From: Aquimarina longa SW024
GTDB lineage: Bacteria; Bacteroidota; Bacteroidia; Flavobacteriales; Flavobacteriaceae
NCBI RefSeq assembly: GCF_001401755.1
Contig: NZ_KQ474101.1
Span: 325,039-389,038 of the forward strand
Direction of reading: 5' to 3'
DNA length: 64,000 bases
Positions 19,430 through 28,622 of the stretch are shown piece after piece. Position 1 is the first letter of the stretch, and each line of letters begins with the position of its first letter. The position numbers were made by a program, and so were the translations under genes. The notes below the pieces were generated by a model that worked only from the letters and a program-made list of their open reading frames with translations, was not told where the DNA came from and searched no databases.

Positions 19430-20551
19430 ATGAAAATAAAAACGATTACTTGTCACGAAGTGTATAATTATGGCGCAAGCTTACAAGAGTATGCCTTACT
19501 GAAATATTTAGAAAATTTAGGCTATGAAGCAGAAACGATTCATTATAAGCCACCTTATTTAAGTAAGCATTTTAAGCTATGGATAGTTTCTAGCCCTTTT
19601 TTTGATAAAAATTTTCTTTTTAGAGCTATATATTTGATTTTAAAATTGCCTAAGCGATTGATTAACCTAAAAAGGAAAAAGAAGTTTGATGAATTTTCTG
19701 AAAAATATATAAAGAGTGGTAAAAAATTATATAGATCTAACGAAGAGTTAAAAGCGGATATTCCTGAAGCCGATGCTTATATATGTGGCAGTGATCAAAT
19801 ATGGAATTCTTTTTTTGAAAATGGAAAAGACCCTTCTTTTTATTTAGATTTTGTACCAGATAATAAGTTAAAATTATCATATGCTGCAAGTTTTGCTATT
19901 GATGAATTGGAAGAAGATATAAAAGGTTTTGTAAAAGAAAAAGTATCTAGGTTAGATTATGTTTCTGTAAGAGAATCTTCAGGGAAAAGAATTTTAGAAG
20001 ATTTAGGTTTTGATAAAGTTACACAAGTATTGGATCCGGTTTTTTTACTAGAGCCAAAAGAATGGCAAGCATTAATGCTTCCTCAGATAGAAAAAGATAT
20101 CGTAGATAAAGGGAAGTATATAGTCGTTTATGATTTTGATAACGATCCTGTAATTAAGGAGTTGGCAGAGAAATTGAAAAAAGAAAATGGATGGAAAATC
20201 TATGCTTTTAATGAATTAATTGATTACGCTGACAAAAATTTTTATTTAGAAGGTCCAGAACTATTTCTGACTGTATTGAATACTGCAGAATGTATTTTAG
20301 CCAACTCATTTCATGCGGTAGCATACTCTTTAATATTACATAAAAACTTAGCTGTTTTTAATAGAAGTGATAAAATAAATACACGTATGCGAGATTTATT
20401 GCAATCTGTAGGACTTAGTAAGTTTTTATTGGATAAAGACACAATATTAGATTATGAGTTGGATACTATAAATTACATAGAAGTGCAAAAAAAATTGGAT
20501 GTACTTATCAAAAAATCTAAAACATATCTTAATACAGCCCTAACAAGCTAA
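19430..20551 (+). CDS. Polysaccharide pyruvyl transferase family protein
   Basis: A member of the PF04230 family, whose known members transfer pyruvate from phosphoenolpyruvate to hydroxyls of a sugar to make a ketal. Visible family features are the YNYGASLQEYAL start, the CGSDQIWN motif near residue 120, the SYAASF and SVRESSGKRILEDLG segments, and ANSFHAVAYSLIL near residue 290. An acidic pyruvate group would add charge to the polymer. It begins 45 bp after the preceding glycosyltransferase. Confidence 0.87.
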   Translation: MKIKTITCHEVYNYGASLQEYALLKYLENLGYEAETIHYKPPYLSKHFKLWIVSSPFFDKNFLFRAIYLILKLPKRLINLKRKKKFDEFSEKYIKSGKKLYRSNEELKADIPEADAYICGSDQIWNSFFENGKDPSFYLDFVPDNKLKLSYAASFAIDELEEDIKGFVKEKVSRLDYVSVRESSGKRILEDLGFDKVTQVLDPVFLLEPKEWQALMLPQIEKDIVDKGKYIVVYDFDNDPVIKELAEKLKKENGWKIYAFNELIDYADKNFYLEGPELFLTVLNTAECILANSFHAVAYSLILHKNLAVFNRSDKINTRMRDLLQSVGLSKFLLDKDTILDYELDTINYIEVQKKLDVLIKKSKTYLNTALTS

Positions 20552-20556
20552 AAGCC

Positions 20557-21666
20557 ATGAGATTATTATATATAACAAATCAAGTGTGTGGTCCAGGAGG
20601 TTTGGAGAGAGTATTGTCTATTAAAGCAAGCTTTTTAGTAGATAATTTTGATTATGATATTCATATTTTAACTTTAAACCAAGGAGATGAGCCCTTATTC
20701 TATAATTTTAGTGCTAAAATTTATTACCATGATATTGCTGTAGAAGGCAATCCAATACGCTATATTTCTAAATATAGAAAAGGAATTAAATCCATCTTAC
20801 AAAAGGTAGATCCAGATATCATAATAGTCTGTGATGATGGAATAAAGGGATTACTTCTTCCTATGATTATAGGGAAATCACATCCAATGATCTATGAAAG
20901 GCATGTTTCTAAAAATATTGAAATTAGAAATGATCATCAATCAATAGTAGATCGTCTAATTTCTTCTTTTAAGTTTAAACTAATGAATTTAGGAGGTTCA
21001 CTTTATGATCACTTTGTCGTTCTTACAGAAGGTAATGTAAAAGAGTGGAATCTCAAAAACCTAAAAGTCATACCCAATCCATTATCGTTTTATCCAAATA
21101 CGCAAAGTACCTTGCAGAATAAAAAAGTTCTTGCGGTAGGTAAACAGAGTTTTCAAAAAGGTTATGACCGTTTATTACAAAGCTGGAAAATAGCTGTAAG
21201 TCAACATCCAGATTGGCAACTGGATATATATGGAACCATAAGTAAAGAAGAAAATTTAGAACAATTGGCCAGTGACTTGGGGATCTCAGATACAGTCAAT
21301 TTTTACCCTCCTGTAAAGAATATTTCAGAAAAATATAAGGAAGCATCTATATATGTAATGTCCTCGAGATATGAGGGATTTGGAATGGTATTAACAGAAG
21401 CTATGGCATACGGAGTGCCTTGTGTTTCTTTTGATTGCCCTTTTGGCCCTTCTGATATTATTAAAGATCAGCAAAACGGATTCTTAGTTAAAAACGGCGA
21501 TATTGCAGAGTTGGGGAATAAAATCAATACTCTTATGAGTGATGAAAACAAAAGGCAGATGATGGGTAAATCTGCAAGAAAATCAGTAACGTATTATTTA
21601 CCAGAAAAAATAGCTTCTGTCTGGGATCAATTATTTAAAGAAACACTTAAAAAAAGAGCTTCTTAA
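20557..21666 (+). CDS. Glycosyltransferase family 4
   Basis: A GT-B glycosyltransferase: N-terminal CGPGGLERVLSIKA loop, AVGKQSFQKGYDRLL strand, and EX7E motif EGFGMVLTE followed by the GVPCVSFDCPFGPSDII segment. The sequence resembles its immediate downstream neighbour, especially in the acceptor loop, suggesting an old tandem duplication. Stop and next start overlap as TAATG. Confidence 0.88.
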   Translation: MRLLYITNQVCGPGGLERVLSIKASFLVDNFDYDIHILTLNQGDEPLFYNFSAKIYYHDIAVEGNPIRYISKYRKGIKSILQKVDPDIIIVCDDGIKGLLLPMIIGKSHPMIYERHVSKNIEIRNDHQSIVDRLISSFKFKLMNLGGSLYDHFVVLTEGNVKEWNLKNLKVIPNPLSFYPNTQSTLQNKKVLAVGKQSFQKGYDRLLQSWKIAVSQHPDWQLDIYGTISKEENLEQLASDLGISDTVNFYPPVKNISEKYKEASIYVMSSRYEGFGMVLTEAMAYGVPCVSFDCPFGPSDIIKDQQNGFLVKNGDIAELGNKINTLMSDENKRQMMGKSARKSVTYYLPEKIASVWDQLFKETLKKRAS

Positions 21667-22787
21667 TGAAAATAATTTTTGTGATAGACCAGGTATATTT
21701 GCATGGAGGTATCGAAAGAGTACTTTCTATTAAAGCTAATTATTTTGCAGCAAAGAAAGGATTCGAAATATGTATAGTAACTACAGAGCAAAAAAACAAT
21801 AAACCATGTTATCATTTTGATGATAAGATACTTTTTAAAGATCTAGGAATAAACTATAATAGAGAAAAATCGTATTTTCATCCTGTAAATCTAAAGAAAT
21901 TACCGAAACATATTCGTAAGCTTAAGTCCGAGATACACTATTTTAATCCAGATGTAGTAGTAGTTTGTAGTCATAGTACAGACACATATTTTATGCCTTT
22001 TGTTAAAAAAAGAATACCTAAGGTAAAAGAATTTCACTATTCAAAACACATTGAAATAGAAAGCCGTCAAAATCCAAAAAATCTTATAAAAAAGTATTTC
22101 TTAAAATTTGCAGATTATGTAGAGAGTAAATATGATGCATTAGTAGTTCTTAATAAAGATGAAGCTACATATTATAAAACAAATAATAAGGTTATTATTC
22201 CTAATCCACTAACATTTTATCCAAAAGAGGTATCAAGTATATCAGAAAAAATAGTTATCGCGGCGGGTAGAATCGCCCCAGTTAAAGGATATGATATGCT
22301 GATTGATATATGGAACACTGTATATGAAAAGAATAAAGATTGGAAATTGTATATTTATGGCGAAGGAGATTTACATTATATAAAGACCTTACAGGATAAG
22401 ATTACTGTATATGGGTTAGAAAAAGTTGTTTTTTTAAAAGGATCAACAGATGCTATAAAAGATAAAATGTTGAGCTCTTCGATTTTTGTAATGACATCTC
22501 ATAATGAGTGTTTTCCTTTAGTTTTATTAGAAGCTCAAGCTTGTGGATTGCCTATTGTTTCATTCGATTGCCCACATGGTCCTAGAAATATAATTAATAC
22601 AGATAATGGATCGTTAGTTTCGTTGTATGACAATGACTCTTTTGCAAAAGAGCTTATACGATTAATGGATCATAAAGAAGAGTTAATAAGAATGGGTAAG
22701 CATGCTAGAGAAAACTCTTCTCAATATAAATTGAATGCTGTTATGGAACTTTGGGAAAGTATGTTTAATAATCTAATATCAGAATAA
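21666..22787 (+). CDS. Glycosyltransferase family 4
   Basis: A GT-B glycosyltransferase, paralogous to the gene before it (HGGIERVLSIKA against PGGLERVLSIKA, and DCPHGPRNII against DCPFGPSDII). The EX7E motif reads ECFPLVLLE. The single-base overlap with the upstream stop implies translational coupling. Confidence 0.87.
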   Translation: MKIIFVIDQVYLHGGIERVLSIKANYFAAKKGFEICIVTTEQKNNKPCYHFDDKILFKDLGINYNREKSYFHPVNLKKLPKHIRKLKSEIHYFNPDVVVVCSHSTDTYFMPFVKKRIPKVKEFHYSKHIEIESRQNPKNLIKKYFLKFADYVESKYDALVVLNKDEATYYKTNNKVIIPNPLTFYPKEVSSISEKIVIAAGRIAPVKGYDMLIDIWNTVYEKNKDWKLYIYGEGDLHYIKTLQDKITVYGLEKVVFLKGSTDAIKDKMLSSSIFVMTSHNECFPLVLLEAQACGLPIVSFDCPHGPRNIINTDNGSLVSLYDNDSFAKELIRLMDHKEELIRMGKHARENSSQYKLNAVMELWESMFNNLISE

Positions 22788-22799
22788 AATAATTGCAAT

Positions 22800-23378
22800 A
22801 TGAGGTCATTGATTTTAAGTTTTTACAAAATATTTTTAATACCACATATTTTGTTATATAAGTATAGTAATAACAAAAATGATATACATAAGGATATAGA
22901 TAGGTGGGCTTTTGCTAAACAAAAAAAAGGAAGTAGAATTTCTTTATTATTAGACTTTTTGGCATATTCACCCGATTTTAGAACAATTTTTTATTTTAGA
23001 ACTAGAGGAATACTAGCACATATTTTAAACTTCTATTGTAGGAAAGAAAAATATTTTAGAATTGATATTAATACAAAACTAGGAGGAGGAGTGTTAACAG
23101 GTCATCCATATAGTACGATTCTTAATGCAAATTCTATAGGAGAAAATTTTTATGTTAATCATTTAGTTACTGTAGGTGAGGTTAATGGGAAAAAACCAAC
23201 AATAGGGGATAATGTTTCTGTTAATACAGGAGCAATTATTATAGGAGATATCACTATAGGAAATAATGTAGTAATAGGAGCAGGAGCTGTGGTGGTAAAA
23301 GACATACCTAATGATTGTGTTGTTGTTGGTAATCCAGCAAGAATAGTTAAGAAAGATGGAAAACGAGTTGAAGTATGA
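22800..23378 (+). CDS. Serine O-acetyltransferase-like hexapeptide transferase
   Basis: A 192-residue left-handed beta-helix acyltransferase of the CysE/WcaB-like group. The helix covers about residues 97-188, with GGGVLTGHPYSTILNA and IGDNVSVNTGAIIIGDITIG visible. The N-terminal 90 residues are helical and basic. In this setting it more likely acetylates a sugar than serine. It follows the paired glycosyltransferases by 12 bases. Confidence 0.82.
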   Translation: MRSLILSFYKIFLIPHILLYKYSNNKNDIHKDIDRWAFAKQKKGSRISLLLDFLAYSPDFRTIFYFRTRGILAHILNFYCRKEKYFRIDINTKLGGGVLTGHPYSTILNANSIGENFYVNHLVTVGEVNGKKPTIGDNVSVNTGAIIIGDITIGNNVVIGAGAVVVKDIPNDCVVVGNPARIVKKDGKRVEV

Positions 23379-23429
23379 TGTTTAGAATTGATAGAAATAT
23401 AAAAAAGATTACTAAATCGGTATAGTTAA

Positions 23430-24524
23430 ATGAATACTTTAGTGCCATTAGAACATTACTACCCTTTGTACATTAATCTGTGCTTATTTTTGGTGGTATT
23501 TACGGTACTACATACTTTAATCCTGAAAATGGATGAAACTAAAAATATAAGTTTTATTAATATCACAGGGTATTTATTACTAATCTTTTTAATTTTTTAT
23601 TTAGGAGAAAGACCTATTCATAGAATATTTGGAGATACTGTAAATTATAATATTGCATTTAAACGATACCAATTAGGAGAAGAAATTACAAGTTTTGATG
23701 ATTATGGATGGGATGTGTTTATGAAAACACTATCTAGTTGGATGTCTATACATACTTTCCTTACCATTTGTACTTTTATATATATATATCCATTATATAA
23801 GATTTCAAAGGTTTTATTTAAAGATTATTGGTACTATGCATTTATAATGTTTGTGATTTCTTTTTCTTTTTGGACATATGGAGTGAATGGTGTTCGAAAT
23901 GGAGCTGCAACTTCAATATTCTTATGGGGGTTATGTTTTCATAAAAAAAAGATTGTCATGGGGCTCTTCTTTTTATGGGCAACTTTCTTTCATAAAACTT
24001 TGTATTTACCAATTTTCGCATTTATTGTGACTTATTTTTATAATAACCCTAAAATATATTTTAAAGGATGGCTTTTTTGTATCCCATTATCTTTAGTTAT
24101 GGGAGGGTTTTGGATTACAATATTTGCCAGTTTAGGTTTTGCCGATGATAGACTTTCTGGATATTTAACATCAGAATCAGAAGCAGGAACATTTTCTAGT
24201 ACAGGGTTTAGGTGGGATTTTGTATTTCATAGCGCTTTTGCGGTATTTGCAGGATGGTATTTTATTTACAAAAAACAATTTGAAGATAAATTTTATTTTC
24301 AACTATTAAACACATATCTGATTTGTAATGGTTTTTGGATTTTAATTATTAAAGCTAATTATTCCAATAGATTTGCTTATTTGTCATGGTTTATGATGGG
24401 ATTGATTATTATTTATCCATTCCTAAAACAACAATTTTTTAAAAACCAGCATTTTATGATCGGTAAAGTGATGGTTGTCTATTTTTCATTTACTTATTTT
24501 ATGTATTATATCTATTACGGATGA
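23430..24524 (+). CDS. EpsG-family polysaccharide polymerase (Wzy-like)
   Basis: An integral membrane protein with about 10 hydrophobic segments across 364 residues. The pattern GERPIHRIFGDTVNY with YGVNGVRNGAATSI near the middle is characteristic of the EpsG/O-antigen polymerase-like family. It is the only Wzy candidate in the cluster and should join repeat units at the periplasmic face. Its stop overlaps the next start (ATGA). Confidence 0.85.
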   Translation: MNTLVPLEHYYPLYINLCLFLVVFTVLHTLILKMDETKNISFINITGYLLLIFLIFYLGERPIHRIFGDTVNYNIAFKRYQLGEEITSFDDYGWDVFMKTLSSWMSIHTFLTICTFIYIYPLYKISKVLFKDYWYYAFIMFVISFSFWTYGVNGVRNGAATSIFLWGLCFHKKKIVMGLFFLWATFFHKTLYLPIFAFIVTYFYNNPKIYFKGWLFCIPLSLVMGGFWITIFASLGFADDRLSGYLTSESEAGTFSSTGFRWDFVFHSAFAVFAGWYFIYKKQFEDKFYFQLLNTYLICNGFWILIIKANYSNRFAYLSWFMMGLIIIYPFLKQQFFKNQHFMIGKVMVVYFSFTYFMYYIYYG

Positions 24525-25408
24525 AAACACTAACAGTATTTACGCCAACTTATAACAGGGCATATTGCCTTGATCAATGTTATCAAAGTTTAGTCAAGCA
24601 AACTTCCAAAGATTTTGTATGGTTAATTATAGATGATGGGTCATCAGATAACACAAAAGAATTAGTAGAAAGTTGGAAATTAGAAAATATAGTTGACATT
24701 ATATATCATTATCAAGATAACTTAGGGATGCATGGAGGGCATAATGCAGCATATAGATTAATAGAAACAGAATTAAATGTATGTATTGATTCTGATGATT
24801 TTATGCCAGTTGATGCAGTAGAAAATATAGTTAGTTTCTGGAAAAAAAATGGAAACAATACGTATGCAGGAATTATAGGTCTAGATGCAGATAAAAATGG
24901 AGATATTATTGGAACTAAAATTCCTGAAAAAATACAAGAAACTACGGTAATAGATCTATACCAAAAACATAAAGTAATAGGAGATAAAAAGTTAGTCTAC
25001 AGGACAGAAGTAGTCAAAAAATACCCTCCATATCCAATATTTGAAGGCGAAAAATTTGTTCCCCTTGGATATTTATATCAAATGATTGATCAAGATTATA
25101 AAGTTTTGACTCTTAATAAAGTTTTGTGTATTGTAGAATACATGCCAGATGGTTCGAGTTTAAATATGCTAAAGCAATATAGAAGACATCCAAAAGGATT
25201 TGCTTTTTCTAGACTAACAGAGATAAAATATGCTACAAGTTTTAAAGAACTTATCAAAAAAACAATTCATTATATATCTAGCAGTTTGTTATCCAAAAAT
25301 TGGAGATTTATAAAAGAATCGCCTAAAAAAATATTGACTATACTAATGATTCCTTTTGGAGTATTACTATATATTTATATACTTCTTAAAACTAATAAAA
25401 CCTCTTAG
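24521..25408 (+). CDS. Glycosyltransferase family 2
   Basis: A GT-A inverting glycosyltransferase. The nucleotide-binding start TVFTPTYNRAYCLDQC and the IDDGSSDNT motif are clear, and the metal-binding DXD is D90-S-D92-D93 in CIDSDDF. A C-terminal hydrophobic segment (about residues 270-290) should hold it to the membrane. It is coupled to the polymerase gene by a four-base overlap. Confidence 0.9.
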   Translation: MKTLTVFTPTYNRAYCLDQCYQSLVKQTSKDFVWLIIDDGSSDNTKELVESWKLENIVDIIYHYQDNLGMHGGHNAAYRLIETELNVCIDSDDFMPVDAVENIVSFWKKNGNNTYAGIIGLDADKNGDIIGTKIPEKIQETTVIDLYQKHKVIGDKKLVYRTEVVKKYPPYPIFEGEKFVPLGYLYQMIDQDYKVLTLNKVLCIVEYMPDGSSLNMLKQYRRHPKGFAFSRLTEIKYATSFKELIKKTIHYISSSLLSKNWRFIKESPKKILTILMIPFGVLLYIYILLKTNKTS

Positions 25409-25417
25409 CACTATACT

Positions 25418-26566
25418 ATGAAACCCATAAGAGTATTACAGGTATTAACTATTATGAATAGAGGAGGAGCTGAGACTATGGTAATGAATTATTATAGGAA
25501 TTTAGATCGTTCTAAAGTTCAATTTGATTTTTTATTGCACCGCCAAGAGAGAGGTGTTTTTGATGATGAAATCGAGAATCTTGGAGGTAAAATATATAGA
25601 TTGCAAAATATTAATTTTAAAAATCTGTCAAAGTATAAAAAAGCTTTAGATAACTTTTTTATAGATCATAAAGAGTATAAGATTGTACATTCACATCTTA
25701 ATGCATTGAGTGTTTTTGTGTTAAATTCTGCAAAGAAAAATGGCGTAAGCATTAGGATTGCTCATAGTCATACCAGTTTGTATAATCTAAATCTAAATCC
25801 ATTTTCTAAGGAAAGGCATAGTTTAGGCTTTGCATTTAAATTTATAGTTCAGAATCTATTAAAACGTAATATAACTAAATACGCAAATCATTATTTTTCT
25901 TGTGGAGATAAAGCAGGGATTTGGTTATATGGTAAGAAAAACATGTCTGAGGTTAGAACTATAAATAATGCTATAGATTCGAGTAAATTTATATATGATC
26001 CAGAAAAATCTTTACAAATTAAAACCGAATTAAATTTAAAGGACAAATTAGTAGTAGGTCATGTTGGTAATTTTGTACCCGAAAAAAACCATCAATTTAT
26101 TTTACAAACTTTTCAAGAATTGATAAAAATAAAAGATGATTGTTTATTACTATTAGTTGGAGGAGGACCTAATAAATCAGTTTTTGAACGTATGGCAAAA
26201 GAAATGAATTTAGAAAAAAATATTCTTTTTTTAGGTGTTCGAAGTGATGTCCCAGTTTTACTACAAGCAATGGATGTTTTTTTATTTCCTTCTACAAATG
26301 AAGGACTACCAGTTACTTTGATAGAAGCTCAAGCTTCTGGATTAAGAATTATAGCCTCAGATGAGATCTCTAAAGAATTAAATATTACTGGGCAAGTTGA
26401 TTTTATGTCTTTAGAAGAAAGCCCTCAATTATGGGCAAAAAAATTATTAAGTATATCAAGTAGCCACAAAGAAAATACAATGAAAAAAATAATTGATGGT
26501 AATTATGATATACATAATAATGCATTGTTACTTCAAGAATTTTATTACAACCAAATAAATAAATAA
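25418..26566 (+). CDS. Glycosyltransferase family 4, EpsF-like
   Basis: A GT-B glycosyltransferase with the EpsF-like start VLQVLTIMNRGGAETMVMNY, an AHSHTS stretch in the N-terminal domain, the VGHVGNFVPEKNH strand and EX7E motif EGLPVTLIE. The EpsG-like polymerase, GT2 and EpsF-like gene order resembles parts of exopolysaccharide operons in other phyla. Confidence 0.88.
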   Translation: MKPIRVLQVLTIMNRGGAETMVMNYYRNLDRSKVQFDFLLHRQERGVFDDEIENLGGKIYRLQNINFKNLSKYKKALDNFFIDHKEYKIVHSHLNALSVFVLNSAKKNGVSIRIAHSHTSLYNLNLNPFSKERHSLGFAFKFIVQNLLKRNITKYANHYFSCGDKAGIWLYGKKNMSEVRTINNAIDSSKFIYDPEKSLQIKTELNLKDKLVVGHVGNFVPEKNHQFILQTFQELIKIKDDCLLLLVGGGPNKSVFERMAKEMNLEKNILFLGVRSDVPVLLQAMDVFLFPSTNEGLPVTLIEAQASGLRIIASDEISKELNITGQVDFMSLEESPQLWAKKLLSISSSHKENTMKKIIDGNYDIHNNALLLQEFYYNQINK

Positions 26567-26571
26567 AAGGA

Positions 26572-28467
26572 ATGTGTGGAATTAATGGTTTTATTTCTTT
26601 AAAAAAAGATAGTGCATCTCAGTTAAGAAATGATATTACAATCATGAATGATATGATTATACATCGTGGACCAGATGATGATGGGGAGTTTGTGTATGAA
26701 GGTTCTGATTTTTCTGTCTTTATGGGAATGAGAAGGCTTTCTATAATTGATTTAAATTCAGGTAAACAACCTATATCTTCTGATGATAAAAATATCGTAA
26801 TTGTTTTTAATGGAGAGATATATAATTATAGAGAATTAAGAGAAGATTTGATAAAACAAGGAGTCACTTTTAGTACTAATAGTGATACAGAGGTTATTTT
26901 AAAACTATATGAAACACAGGGTACTGATTCGTTTAAGAAATTAGATGGAATGTATGGATTTAGTATCTATGATAAAACTAAAAATAAGATATTCATTGCT
27001 CGTGATTTTTTTGGAGAAAAACCATTGTATTATACCAAGCAAGAAGATAAATTTATTTGGGGCTCAGAACTAAAATCAATTCTTAAATTAATTAAAACTG
27101 TTCCGGGTATAGATAAGACAGGATTAAATTTATTTTTTAGACTGACGTATATTCCTGCTCCCTATACAATTTATGAGAATATACATAAGTTAGAAGCAAA
27201 TCATTTTTTGACATATGATCTAAGTACTAAATCATATGAAATTGAAATTATAGATAAACCTGTAAAAAAGGAAAAGCAGAAAGTTTCTTTTGATAAAGCA
27301 AAATCTAAAGTAAAAGAGTTAGTTCAGGAAACGGTAGAAAGTCGTTCTGTTTCTGATGTTCCAATTGGGACATTTCTCTCTGGGGGAGTAGACTCATCAG
27401 TAGTTTCAGTATGCTTATCAAAAATGACTTCTTCTAAAATAAATACCTTTTCTATAGGTTTTGATAAAAAATCATATGATGAGTCAGATAAATCAAGAAC
27501 TGTTGCTAAATTAATTAATAGTAATCATCATGAGTTTATTCTTAATGAAAAGGATCTTGAAAAAAATGTTAATGAAGTTCTATTAAACTTTGATGAACCG
27601 TTTTCAGATTCATCATCATTACCTAGCTATTTAGTAGCAAATAAAACAAGTGAAAAGGTAAAAGTAGCATTGACAGGAGATGGAGGGGATGAAGTCTTTG
27701 GAGGGTATAATAAATATTATATGGGTAAAATTAACCATAAGTATACTAATGTAATTCCAGAAACTGTTCATCGGTATTTATCAAAATCTATAGATTTTAT
27801 GATGAATACTAAAAGCGATAAAAGAGGTAAAAGGTTTAAGATGAGAAGACTCTTAAGAGCTATTGATTATTCAGATAATTATTATTGGGATATTATATCT
27901 CTTGGTTTTGCTTCTGATACATTATCGATGTATCTACTACCAGAATATATAGAAACATCACTTTTTGATTATTATAAAGAAAAGACAGCTATTAGTTCTC
28001 CTAAAAATTTAACAGAGTATAGAAGAATTGATAGACAAATAAGTTTAGAAGGAGATATGTTGGTTAAAGTAGATCGAACTAGTATGCTAACTTCATTAGA
28101 ATGTAGAGCTCCTTTTCTAAATAAAAAATTATGGAGTTATACAGATAGTTTACCCGAAGATTTTTTAATGAAAGGGTGGAATAAAAAATATATATTAAAA
28201 GAAGCTTTTGCTGACGAATTTCCTAAAGGTTTTTTAAATAAATCCAAAGCTGGTTTTGGAGTACCAATTGGAGATTGGTTACGTTCTTCTTTGCGTATAG
28301 ATTTAGAACGATATATAGAAAAAGATTTTTTGAAAACACAAAATATATTTAATGTCGAAGCTGTTTCTAAATTAGTAACAGAACATTTAAATGGAAAAGA
28401 TAATACTTTTATGGTTTGGTCTTTTTTCTGCTTTCAGAAATGGTATATGAGAAATTATCATGATTAA
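26572..28467 (+). CDS. asnB: Asparagine synthase (glutamine-hydrolysing)-like
   Basis: An AsnB-type amidotransferase. The glutaminase domain starts with MCGING, where Cys2 is the nucleophile, and the ATP pyrophosphatase loop FLSGGVDSS is at residues 268-276. In surface polysaccharide clusters such enzymes often amidate a uronic acid of the glycan rather than free aspartate. A target such as GalNAcA made by the first two genes would fit, but this is an inference. It is the last gene before a strong terminator. Confidence 0.88.
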   Translation: MCGINGFISLKKDSASQLRNDITIMNDMIIHRGPDDDGEFVYEGSDFSVFMGMRRLSIIDLNSGKQPISSDDKNIVIVFNGEIYNYRELREDLIKQGVTFSTNSDTEVILKLYETQGTDSFKKLDGMYGFSIYDKTKNKIFIARDFFGEKPLYYTKQEDKFIWGSELKSILKLIKTVPGIDKTGLNLFFRLTYIPAPYTIYENIHKLEANHFLTYDLSTKSYEIEIIDKPVKKEKQKVSFDKAKSKVKELVQETVESRSVSDVPIGTFLSGGVDSSVVSVCLSKMTSSKINTFSIGFDKKSYDESDKSRTVAKLINSNHHEFILNEKDLEKNVNEVLLNFDEPFSDSSSLPSYLVANKTSEKVKVALTGDGGDEVFGGYNKYYMGKINHKYTNVIPETVHRYLSKSIDFMMNTKSDKRGKRFKMRRLLRAIDYSDNYYWDIISLGFASDTLSMYLLPEYIETSLFDYYKEKTAISSPKNLTEYRRIDRQISLEGDMLVKVDRTSMLTSLECRAPFLNKKLWSYTDSLPEDFLMKGWNKKYILKEAFADEFPKGFLNKSKAGFGVPIGDWLRSSLRIDLERYIEKDFLKTQNIFNVEAVSKLVTEHLNGKDNTFMVWSFFCFQKWYMRNYHD

Positions 28468-28538
28468 AATAATTTAAACTAGATAAATCTATATTGAATT
28501 ATAAAAATGATACTTTATTTAGGCGTATTGTTTACAAA

Positions 28539-28578
28539 AAAAAATCTGAGGAGTAATTTACTCCTCAGATTTTTTTTG
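28539..28578. terminator. Strong bidirectional Rho-independent terminator
   Basis: A long hairpin with arms AAAATCTGAGGAGT and ACTCCTCAGATTTT has runs of A before and T after it, so it works in both directions. It lies between the converging asnB gene and the minus-strand beta-helix gene and would stop both transcripts. The stem is at least 14 bp without mismatch. Confidence 0.9.
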
Positions 28579-28622
28579 AATTATAAAAAGATTAAGAAAT
28601 TATAACTATGTAATACTCTTTT

